A stretch of DNA of 7,973 bases from contig CAZUTK010000091.1 of NCBI GenBank assembly GCA_964623265.1, positions 1-7,973 on the forward strand. Reading direction: 5' to 3'. Below are positions 1-6,102 of the stretch, in pieces. The stretch comes from CAZUTK01 sp964623265 (GTDB lineage Bacteria; Electryoneota; B3-LCP). A program made the position numbers and the translations under genes. Position 1 is the stretch's first letter, and each line of letters begins with the position of its first letter. The notes below the pieces were generated by a model. It saw only the letters and a program-made list of their open reading frames with translations, ran no database searches and was not told the origin of the DNA.

Positions 1-10
1 TCGGATTCTC

Positions 11-99
11 CCACGAAGTGGTCACTCCTGACGAATCCGACCCATACCGGTTTCGTCCCCGCCTGCTTACTATGTAGGTCGGATTCGCTGAATCCGACA
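11..99. repeat. Partial copy of a palindromic dispersed repeat
   Basis: Positions 43-99 match 3791-3847 at 51 of 57 bases without gaps. Both copies end in a 21-bp inverted repeat, here 78-98, with arms GTCGGATTC and GAATCCGAC around a 3-base loop. Upstream in both copies lies a short hairpin with CCAC/GTGG arms (here 11-21); its centre is GAA here and TTC in the other copy, so one is the reverse complement of the other. A further inverted pair, TCGGATTC/GAATCCGA, is at 1-8 and 33-40. The right half of the larger element is missing: the stop codon of the minus-strand gene at 106 lies only 7 bases from the 78-98 palindrome. The left side may continue outside the window. The palindrome has no T-run on the minus strand, so it is not a standard terminator for that gene. 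Confidence 0.75.
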
Positions 100-105
100 A
101 AGAAT

Positions 106-1959
106 CTATTTCATCAGCACCATCTTCTTCACCGCGATGTATCCCCCCGCCTGCAGCCGCGCGAAATAGACCCCCGACGGCAGCCCCGACCCGTCGAACG
201 TCACCTCGTGCGATCCCGCCTCGCGCCAGCCGTCCACCAGGGGAATTGTGGCGCCAGGCTTCCAGCCTGCGCTGACAGCCCGCCCGGCCGTATCGAACAC
301 CTCCAGCAGCACCCGCCCCGCCTGCGGCAAATCGAAGCGGATGGTCGCGGCGGGGTTGAAGGGGTTGGGGGAGACGCCGACGAGCATCGCTTCCGTCAAT
401 AGTGCCGCAGATTTAACGGTGAAATCTTCCCCGCCGCTCAGCCAATCGCCGCCCCCTTCGCTTCGCCGATCTGACGCACTCGTTATGGTAAATGCGAATC
501 CGGAGGTATCCCAGACCGCCGCGGGATAAATGCCGATTCTGCCTTCATACCAGTACTGCCCGGGCGGAGCGGAGCCAGGGACGATCTGCGTCCGCTGGCG
601 GGAGATGGAGGCTCCGCCCGGCAGAGTCAGCGCGATAGGACCCAGAACCGGTCCATACCACGATCCGTTCGGCAGTCTCACCATAGTCCAGGCGTCGCAA
701 TTCACCGCGGACGCCTCCTGATTGCTCAAGGTTGCGGTGTACAGCAGGACCGGAGGCTGCCAGCTGTTCAGAGCCATGCTGATCGTCACATTCGGCGGCG
801 GACCGACCGGGGCGACGTAGCCGTACGCGTAAATATCGCTGTCCGGGTAGTCCTGATGTTCGTAGGCGACCGTCCCGTTGCCCTGCGCATCCAGAACGAC
901 CGAGGGCGAATACTGATCTCCCTGCAGGAGATACTGCGTCACCCACATTCCGGTCTGATTCGATGCGTACAGCAGGTTGCCGGTCAGGATGTTGCCGGAG
1001 CGCTCTTCATAGACCACCAGGCAGACGCCGTCGTCTTTCACCGCCAGCTTGGGCGCCACGCCGCTGTAACCGGCGGAGATGATCAGCGGGTTCGCCCAGA
1101 AGGTGCTTCCCGCCTCCTTATGCGTGTAGAAGACTCGCCCCGGAAAACCCCAGCCCTGATCCCCGAAGAAGGCGAGATGGAGATTCCCGTTCGGAGTGGA
1201 TTTCAGGGAGGGGGAGTATTCCTGATACCCCGCCATAATGATGTTTGCAATCCGCCAGGTTGTCCCCCCCAGCGAAGAGTTTTCCGCCGCATCCACGCGG
1301 TAGCTCATGTAGTCGCCGGCGCGGTAGGCGATCGCCGCCGATCCGTCGGAACGCGCGGTGATGACCGGCGCGGCGCCGCTGCCGAAGCCTCCCAGTTCGG
1401 ATTCCTGAAGGATCTGGAAGACGAACGGCACGGCGGGACCATCCCAGTATCCGTATCCGATCTTGTATTCGCCGCCGGGCAGTTGCGCGATCACCGCCAC
1501 GTGCGCCCTTCCGGCGCCGTCTACCTCCACGGATGGATCGAACAGCGTGGACGCTCCCGGAGTGGGCAAGCTGTAATCCATCCAGACGCCGCCCATCCTG
1601 CGAGCCAGTTTGAGTCCCCCGTTCTGCAGGTAAACCAGATAAGGCGTTCCCGATGCGCCGTGCACAGCCAAGTAAGCGGATTGCTGTTGAGCGGCGGTGT
1701 CCCCCACCGCCTCGGGCGCGGACCAGATCCCCCCGTTCGGCTTGGTGCAATAGTACAAATCGTAATTGCTCCCGCCGACCAGCCGCTTGAAAATCAAGTG
1801 CAGATCGCCCAGATCGTCCAGAGCCAGCGAACTGCGCGGCAGGCTGTCCCGCTGAGGACCCACGGCGACGGAATCCAGCTGCGCCTGGCTCCACTGAGCG
1901 CGGACCGCCGCCGGCAGCAGCAGCGTCGCGACGATGAATAGGATGCCGTTGCGTCTCAT
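106..1959 (-). CDS. Secreted propeller-like repeat protein with C-terminal FlgD-like/type-A sorting domain
   Basis: Predicted 617-residue exported protein of unknown substrate. A signal peptide (residues 1-21, basic MRRNG start, hydrophobic core, likely cleavage after AVRA) is followed by about seven imperfect repeats between residues 43 and 383. Each has a core such as 'SLALDDLGDLHLIF', 'SPSLKSTPNGNLHLAF' or 'SPSVVLDAQGNGTVAY' followed by a 'Y-x-W' type strand, which suggests a seven-bladed beta-propeller of the BNR/sialidase-like kind. No sialidase catalytic set is evident. Residues 388-495 look like an Ig-like beta domain ('MVRLPNGSWYGPV'), then a Gly/Ser-rich hinge. Residues 525-617 form the 'SPNPFNPAATIRFDLP' to 'LPSGVYFARL' domain used for secretion or surface attachment in FCB-type bacteria. 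The ATG at 1959 is preferred over an in-frame TTG at 1971 because that TTG overlaps the GGAGG ribosome site. It is a single-gene unit with its own promoter. The fold and export are fairly sure; the biological role is not. Confidence 0.88.
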   Translation of the reverse strand: MRRNGILFIVATLLLPAAVRAQWSQAQLDSVAVGPQRDSLPRSSLALDDLGDLHLIFKRLVGGSNYDLYYCTKPNGGIWSAPEAVGDTAAQQQSAYLAVHGASGTPYLVYLQNGGLKLARRMGGVWMDYSLPTPGASTLFDPSVEVDGAGRAHVAVIAQLPGGEYKIGYGYWDGPAVPFVFQILQESELGGFGSGAAPVITARSDGSAAIAYRAGDYMSYRVDAAENSSLGGTTWRIANIIMAGYQEYSPSLKSTPNGNLHLAFFGDQGWGFPGRVFYTHKEAGSTFWANPLIISAGYSGVAPKLAVKDDGVCLVVYEERSGNILTGNLLYASNQTGMWVTQYLLQGDQYSPSVVLDAQGNGTVAYEHQDYPDSDIYAYGYVAPVGPPPNVTISMALNSWQPPVLLYTATLSNQEASAVNCDAWTMVRLPNGSWYGPVLGPIALTLPGGASISRQRTQIVPGSAPPGQYWYEGRIGIYPAAVWDTSGFAFTITSASDRRSEGGGDWLSGGEDFTVKSAALLTEAMLVGVSPNPFNPAATIRFDLPQAGRVLLEVFDTAGRAVSAGWKPGATIPLVDGWREAGSHEVTFDGSGLPSGVYFARLQAGGYIAVKKMVLMK

Positions 1960-1961
1960 TA

Positions 1962-1969
1962 CCACCTCC
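1962..1969 (-). promoter_or_regulatory. Shine-Dalgarno site that fixes the start at 1959
   Basis: On the minus strand GGAGGTGG lies just upstream of the ATG at 1959, with 5 bases between GGAGG and ATG. The in-frame TTG codon at 1971-1969 overlaps this site and has no ribosome site of its own, so translation should begin at 1959. Confidence 0.75.
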
Positions 1970-2001
1970 AATTGTGAAACAAGTTCGGGCTTTTGACTTT
2001 C

Positions 2002-2030
2002 AATATAATTTTTCGAAGTGGAATTGTCAA
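2002..2030 (-). promoter_or_regulatory. Sigma-70 promoter for the secreted repeat protein
   Basis: Reading the minus strand, a perfect -35 box TTGACA (2030-2025) is followed after exactly 17 bases by TATATT (2007-2002), five of six matches to the -10 consensus. The expected transcription start is near 1995, giving a leader of about 36 bases before the ATG at 1959. The spacer is AT-rich next to the -10 box. I see no convincing operator. Confidence 0.8.
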
Positions 2031-2100
2031 GCGCTTTTTTCTGCGGGGGGAAATTTCTGAAAAGCGCGGGTGTTTGCGTCGTAGAAGATGCGCCGGAGAG

Positions 2101-2128
2101 GAAAACAGCGGAAGGATCCTTCCGCTGT
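2101..2128 (-). terminator. Probable intrinsic terminator after the radical SAM gene
   Basis: A perfect 24-bp palindrome at 2105-2128 (arms ACAGCGGAAG and CTTCCGCTGT around GATC) lies 45 bases past the radical SAM stop codon. On the minus strand it is followed by TTTTCC, a short U-tract. The stem is strong and the tract weak, so termination is likely but may be partial. It also separates this gene from the promoter of the next minus-strand gene. Confidence 0.65.
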
Positions 2129-2172
2129 GCCTTCGTCAGTCGGGTGGTTCTTACAGATCTGCGGGGATGTCG

Positions 2173-3597
2173 TCACCAGAACTTGATAGCCCCTTTTTCC
2201 ACGTCCCCCTTTAGCGCCATGCGCAGGGAGACGTAGAGCTTCTTGCCCACCATCGTGCGGACGGGGGTATCCCGCAGATAGCGGTAGATGCGGTTGGGGT
2301 CGAGATAGAAGCGGCGGAAGAGTTCGCCTCGCAGTTTCTCGATGGTTTCAGCGGGCACTTGACTTAAATTGGCTTTGACCCGATAGTAGTCTTCAAAGGT
2401 CTGCGATACGTCATATCCGTGTTCCTTCGCCCAGGTGTGGATTTCCGTGTTGGGGAAGGGAGCCAGGATCAGGAAGGTGGCGGTGTGCAGATCGGAGCGG
2501 ACGGCGAAGTCCATGGTCATATGCATTTCTTCGAGGGTTTCTTCCGGGAATCCTAACATGAAGTAGCCGCCCACGCTGAAGCGCTTCCGAGCCGTCTTTG
2601 TGATGTTCTCGTTGGCTTGCTCCAAATTCAGGTTCTTGCGGATCAGCTTCTGAATGCGGGGGCTGGCGGATTCGATGGCGTAGAGGATGCGGTAGACGCC
2701 GGCGGCTTTGCATTGATCCAGAAATTCGTCCGAAATGTGGTCGGCGCGCAAGCCGTTGGACAGCGAGATGGGGATTCGCCGCCCCCTGCGCGCGAAAGCC
2801 TCCAGAATGCCGCCGGCGCGCTGCAGGTTGGCGTTGAAGAGGTCGTCCACGATCTCCACCTCGCGGGCTCCAAGCCGTTGCGTCAACAAATCGTATTCTT
2901 CCAGCACGCGGTCCGGACTGAACATGCGCACCTTCGTGCCGAAGATGTCGTGACAGTAAGCGCAGTGAAAGGGGCAGCCGCGGGAGGTCATCAACGGCAG
3001 GCAGCGGGGATCGTAGTTGTGGGGATTGCCGCTGACGCGTTTGTTTTTGTTCTTGAAATAGGACTCGACGTCCAGCAGATCCCAGGCGGGCGGCGGCAGG
3101 CTGTCTAAATCTTCGATGTAAGTGTGGCGCGTCCCTTCCACCGAACCGTCCGGGTTGCGGTAATAGACGCCGGGCAGAGCTTTCAGATCTTCGCGCGTCC
3201 CTTCCGGCAGGATCTCCAGTAGTTGGTGAAAGGTGATCTCCCCTTCACCGGCGGCGCAGAAATCCACTTCCGGCAGCCGGAAGAAATAGGTGGGGTCGGA
3301 CGTGACGTGAGCACCCCCCATAATGACGATCGCCGAAGGATGCGCTCGTTTCACCGCCTGAGCCACGTCGCCGGCTTGCCGGCAGTCTGAAGCCATCGAG
3401 CTGATGCCCACCACATCCGCGCCGAAGAGACGCGCCGCCGCGGCGATTTCCTCGGGAGTCTGGCGGGTGTTGCGCGCATCCAAGATGCGCACTTCATGGC
3501 CGTTGTGAGTCCGCAGGTAGGCTGCGATGTAGAGCAATCCGAGCGGGGGAAAAATGGAGGAAACGTCGGAATCCGGACGCACCAACAGAACTTTCAT
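2173..3597 (-). CDS. Cobalamin-binding-domain radical SAM protein (class B-like)
   Basis: Predicted 474-residue cytosolic enzyme. Residues 1-130 form an N-terminal B12-binding Rossmann-type domain: 'MKVLLVRPDS', 'FPPLGLLYIAAYLR', 'ADVVGISSM', 'VIMGGAHVTSDP', 'DFCAAGEGE'. The radical SAM core follows, with the iron-sulfur motif RGCPFHCAYCH (Cys208, Cys212, Cys215, CxxxCxxC), 'VDDLFNAN' (250-257), 'YAIESASPRIQKLI' and 'FMLGFPEETLEE'. The His-containing DxHxxG cobalamin-ligand motif is absent; the matching place reads 'LDARNTR'. Relatives act on lipids, hopanoids, tetrapyrroles or natural products; the substrate here cannot be read from sequence. The ATG at 3597 is chosen because the B12 domain begins there. 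An in-frame TTG at 3642 lies at the predicted transcription start and so has no leader. The Shine-Dalgarno site at 3597 is weak. It is monocistronic with its own promoter and terminator. The family is secure, the reaction unknown. Confidence 0.92.
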   Translation of the reverse strand: MKVLLVRPDSDVSSIFPPLGLLYIAAYLRTHNGHEVRILDARNTRQTPEEIAAAARLFGADVVGISSMASDCRQAGDVAQAVKRAHPSAIVIMGGAHVTSDPTYFFRLPEVDFCAAGEGEITFHQLLEILPEGTREDLKALPGVYYRNPDGSVEGTRHTYIEDLDSLPPPAWDLLDVESYFKNKNKRVSGNPHNYDPRCLPLMTSRGCPFHCAYCHDIFGTKVRMFSPDRVLEEYDLLTQRLGAREVEIVDDLFNANLQRAGGILEAFARRGRRIPISLSNGLRADHISDEFLDQCKAAGVYRILYAIESASPRIQKLIRKNLNLEQANENITKTARKRFSVGGYFMLGFPEETLEEMHMTMDFAVRSDLHTATFLILAPFPNTEIHTWAKEHGYDVSQTFEDYYRVKANLSQVPAETIEKLRGELFRRFYLDPNRIYRYLRDTPVRTMVGKKLYVSLRMALKGDVEKGAIKFW

Positions 3598-3647
3598 AGA
3601 CTTCGAACCGAGCTCAGATAGGAAAATATTGCCTAGTCGCAACTCTT

Positions 3648-3676
3648 ATTATAATCAAAACGACACGATTTTTCAA
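3648..3676 (-). promoter_or_regulatory. Near-consensus sigma-70 promoter for the radical SAM gene
   Basis: On the minus strand TTGAAA (3676-3671) is separated by exactly 17 bases from a perfect TATAAT (3653-3648). Transcription should start near 3641, giving a leader of about 44 bases before the ATG at 3597. This also makes the more upstream TTG codon at 3642 an unlikely start. The promoter sits about 40 bases from the left end of the palindromic element at 3719. Confidence 0.82.
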
Positions 3677-3718
3677 GAAAAACTTTCTGTTTCCAGAGGG
3701 GTCGTCGGGTGAGCCACC

Positions 3719-3907
3719 CCCAGCGCTGAAGCGCTGGGCTATTACCCTGCTGCGCTGTAGCCACTTCGTGGCGTCCTGCCGGACGCTCCGCATCCCGTTT
3801 TCGTCCCCGTCTGCTTTCTAAGTAGGTCGGATTCGCCGAATCCGACACATGCTATTTTCGCCCCGCCAGGGGACGATGAGAGAATAGCCCAGCCTTTCAA
3901 GGCTGGG
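3719..3907. repeat. Composite intergenic element with nested inverted repeats and hairpin-forming ends (MITE-like or REP-like)
   Basis: The left end (3719-3743) and the reverse complement of the right end (3883-3907) match at 21 of 25 bases. Each end is also a hairpin with CCCAGC/GCTGGG arms, and the four differences fall as two compensatory base-pair changes in the stem. Inside these ends lies a second inverted pair, TCGTCCCC (3801-3808) with GGGGACGA (3869-3876). In the centre is a 21-bp palindrome (3826-3846). A smaller CCACTTCGTGG hairpin is at 3761-3771. The core 3791-3847 recurs at 43-99. No transposase or plausible protein is encoded, and I could not identify a clear target-site duplication. 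It could be a non-autonomous mobile element, a repeat of REP type, or a structured RNA or terminator module lying between divergent genes. Confidence 0.75.
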
Positions 3908-3909
3908 CT

Positions 3910-4143
3910 GGCTTCAAACATAAACGGTGGCGGCTATTCGCCTCTTTTTAAAGACGCCGCTCGGGTGAGCGGTGAAAATCGCAACCGAAAGGAGATCGGA
4001 ACGACCTCCGCAAGGCTGCTGCGAATCCCGTTTCTTGCGGATATTGCGCAGAAATCAAGCGACATTCGCAAAAGGGCACGGCTTTTGCTGAAAGTCCATT
4101 AGAAGTTTAAAAAACCCCTTCGGTCAACCCGTCCCAGCAGCGT
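3910..4143. other. Gene-free leader region before the glycosyltransferase, with several hairpins
   Basis: No supported gene lies here. Inverted repeats, read on the plus strand, are CCGCTC/GAGCGG (3957-3962 with 3967-3972), GGAGATCG/CGACCTCC (3991-3998 with 4002-4009, one mismatch) and TGCGAAT/ATTCGCA (4020-4026 with 4064-4070). They would lie in the leader of the plus-strand operon only if transcription starts upstream of them. The only promoter-like sequence I find is weak and lies downstream of the hairpins: TTGCTG (4085-4090), 17 bases, TAAAAA (4108-4113). I recognise no known riboswitch class. The function is unknown. Confidence 0.4.
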
Positions 4144-4150
4144 GAGAGGT
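4144..4150 (+). promoter_or_regulatory. Ribosome-binding site supporting the GTG start at 4156
   Basis: GAGAGGT ends 5 bases before the GTG at 4156. The protein begins there with 'MNAKPRIQIFLQNLF', a first beta strand typical of a GT-B N-terminal domain, so the GTG start is supported by both signals. Confidence 0.6.
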
Positions 4151-4155
4151 ATCCC

Positions 4156-6102
4156 GTGAACGCAAAACCGAGAATCCAGATCTTTCTGCAGAATCTGTTT
4201 GATGAAAAAGCCGTCGAGACGGCTCGCCGTATGCCCTACGTCAAGCGGGACTTCAAAGTCGGCGTGACGCATCTCGTCTCTTCGCGGTCGGGGAGCGGCG
4301 CATTTCAGGACAGCGGCATCCCGTTGACCTCCGTGGAAGCGCCCTTGCTGCCCCCCGATGACCTCCTGAACACGATCGAAGCCTTTTACGCCACAATGAA
4401 GAACGATCCGCCGGATATCGCCATGGCGGCGCTGCCCGGTCCGGAAGCCGCGGCGTTTCTCATCGCCGCCCGAGCCGCCGGAGCCGCGCAGTTGATCGCC
4501 GAGTTCGACGATCAACCCGCCCTGATCTCCTGCCTGGAGGAGTTGACGGCCCTGCACTTCTGCGATCTGATCCTCCCCGCCACCCGCAACCTGCAGCGCG
4601 CCTTAACGATCGCTCTGCCGAATCTGGCGGATCGCGCCAAGAATATGCTGCCGCATTCCGCCGACACCACCTACATCCAGTTGACCAAGGAGGACCGCCG
4701 GCGCCTGCGCCAGAATCTGCACGTAGATCCCGACTCAAAGCTGATCACGATGATCGCCCCCTTCGACCAGCGGCGGGATCACGACACCTTGATTGACGCC
4801 TGCGCCATCTTGAAGAAGCGTGGCCATGATTTCGTCCTGTTGCTGGTCGGCGACGGACCCGAACGCCACCGCATCGCCGAAAAGGTGTACTCCCTGCAGA
4901 TGGAAGAGCGGGTCACCATCCTGGACGACCCGGGCGATCATCTGGATATCCTCTGCGCGACGGATATCTTCGCTCTGTGCACGCATTTCGAGGGGAACAA
5001 CATCCCCCTGCTGGAAGCGATGGCGCAGGGCTTGGCCATCGCCGCCACCGATGTGCCCGGCATCAATGACCTGATCCGGAATCAGCGCAGCGGCAGGTTG
5101 GGCAAGCCGCGGGATCCGGAGTCCTTCGCGCAAGCGCTAATAGACCTATTGGCGCAGGAGAAGATTCGCAAGAAGCTGGGTTCAGTGGCGCGTAAGACCG
5201 TCGAGAACCGCAGCAACTTGAACCAGTTTATGCCCGCTTTCCTGAAGCTGGTGAAAACCCGTTTCAAGGAGCTGTCCGCGGGTTCGACCCGAAAAGCCGC
5301 TTCCGCGGGGAAGAGTCGCAAAAAGCCGGTCAAGGACGGTCATCTGGGCAGGCAGTACATCAAGATGCAGAAGGAAATCCGCGAACTTTGGACCAGTGCG
5401 GCACCCGATTTCGGCATCGCTCAAGCCGCCGATCTGCTGGACGGATTTCCCATCCATACTCAGGTGGATCTATTGGAGAAACTCTGCGGCGTCAAGCTCG
5501 AATCCGGACCGCCCGCGCTCTTCGTCCGTCCGGTGGAAAAGGTGCTGTCGGATCGCTTCTACGAGAAGATGCCGCTGCTGGAAATGAGGCTGCTCGAGAA
5601 ACTGGCGGCGTTCTACATCGAATTGAGTTACATGGAGGGTGTGGAGAAAATCCGCGAAGCGATGGTGCAGAATGCGCAGAAGGAGCTCTTCCGCTATCAC
5701 TTTTCCCGCAACCGTTTCGCCGCCATCCGCGCCTACGCCCGGCTCTCGCAGTTGTGCGCCTTCACGGGGCAGAACGATCACCGGGACTTCTTCCGCCTGG
5801 AGATGTGGGAGTTTATGCGCACCCGCGAAGACTCTTTGGAAGTCTATTTTCATCAGCAGAATGCGGCTTTACTCGAAAGTCTGGGTGAGCTTAAATTAGC
5901 CGCTCGCGAGCTGCAGAAGGACGCGCTGGGCACGGTGGAGATGCTGCAATCCATCCCCGTGGCTCGCCCGGCGGACGAAGTCGGTGAAGTGGCCAGCCTG
6001 CCGGCGATCAAACCGCGGGCTTTGCAATCCTTGCAGAGTCGCATCGCGCAGAAAGAAGGAAAAAACGTACGCAAAAAACGCCTTCAGGAGGTGGAAGCAT
6101 GA
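4156..6102 (+). CDS. GT4-type glycosyltransferase with an extra C-terminal helical region
   Basis: Predicted 648-residue cytosolic or membrane-associated glycosyltransferase, probably retaining. Residues 1-190 resemble the acceptor-side half of a GT-B fold. Residues 192-370 are a clear Glycos_transf_1 domain: 'LITMIAPFDQRRDHDTLIDA', 'FVLLLVGDGPERHRI', 'VTILDDPGDHLDILCATDIF', and the EX7E nucleotide-sugar motif with Glu279 and Glu287 in 'FEGNNIPLLEAMAQG'. GT4 enzymes are usually about 350-420 residues; here about 250 more follow. Residues 371-395 are a Lys/Ser/Ala-rich hinge, and 396-648 are mostly helical, charged, with no domain I recognise and a basic tail. The hinge suggests a fusion of two modules. 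Its stop codon overlaps the start of the next gene, so the two are co-translated. Sugar donor and acceptor cannot be predicted; glycan, polysaccharide or glycoprotein assembly is inferred. The transferase call is firm, the C-terminal role open. Confidence 0.9.
   Translation: MNAKPRIQIFLQNLFDEKAVETARRMPYVKRDFKVGVTHLVSSRSGSGAFQDSGIPLTSVEAPLLPPDDLLNTIEAFYATMKNDPPDIAMAALPGPEAAAFLIAARAAGAAQLIAEFDDQPALISCLEELTALHFCDLILPATRNLQRALTIALPNLADRAKNMLPHSADTTYIQLTKEDRRRLRQNLHVDPDSKLITMIAPFDQRRDHDTLIDACAILKKRGHDFVLLLVGDGPERHRIAEKVYSLQMEERVTILDDPGDHLDILCATDIFALCTHFEGNNIPLLEAMAQGLAIAATDVPGINDLIRNQRSGRLGKPRDPESFAQALIDLLAQEKIRKKLGSVARKTVENRSNLNQFMPAFLKLVKTRFKELSAGSTRKAASAGKSRKKPVKDGHLGRQYIKMQKEIRELWTSAAPDFGIAQAADLLDGFPIHTQVDLLEKLCGVKLESGPPALFVRPVEKVLSDRFYEKMPLLEMRLLEKLAAFYIELSYMEGVEKIREAMVQNAQKELFRYHFSRNRFAAIRAYARLSQLCAFTGQNDHRDFFRLEMWEFMRTREDSLEVYFHQQNAALLESLGELKLAARELQKDALGTVEMLQSIPVARPADEVGEVASLPAIKPRALQSLQSRIAQKEGKNVRKKRLQEVEA
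6086..6092 (+). promoter_or_regulatory. Strong Shine-Dalgarno inside the end of the glycosyltransferase gene
   Basis: AGGAGGT lies in the last codons of the upstream gene, 6 bases before the ATG at 6099. It selects this ATG over the adjacent ATG at 6102 and supports efficient re-initiation at the 4-base ATGA overlap. Confidence 0.8.

Noticed and set aside
856..1941. Plus-strand 361-codon reading frame opposite the secreted protein gene
   Set aside because: It is antisense to a gene with a signal peptide, internal repeats and a known C-terminal domain. Its product has no recognisable motif, and open antisense frames are common at this GC content.
1960..1971. TTG start four codons upstream of 1959
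   Set aside because: It overlaps the GGAGG ribosome site that serves the ATG at 1959.
3598..3642. TTG start giving a 15-residue extension of the radical SAM protein
   Set aside because: It coincides with the predicted transcription start, so there is no room for a ribosome site, and the domain starts at the ATG at 3597.
3633..3848. Minus-strand 71-codon reading frame
   Set aside because: It runs through the palindromic repeat and the radical SAM promoter; its Arg-rich sequence is a translation of repeat DNA, with no domain or ribosome site.
1..3907. CRISPR or tandem array based on the GTCGGATTC repeats
   Set aside because: Only two copies far apart, with no regular spacers and no cas genes.
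3957..4070. Possible riboswitch (cyclic-di-GMP, guanidine or cobalamin type)
   Set aside because: Hairpins are present, but I could not match the conserved core of any of these classes.
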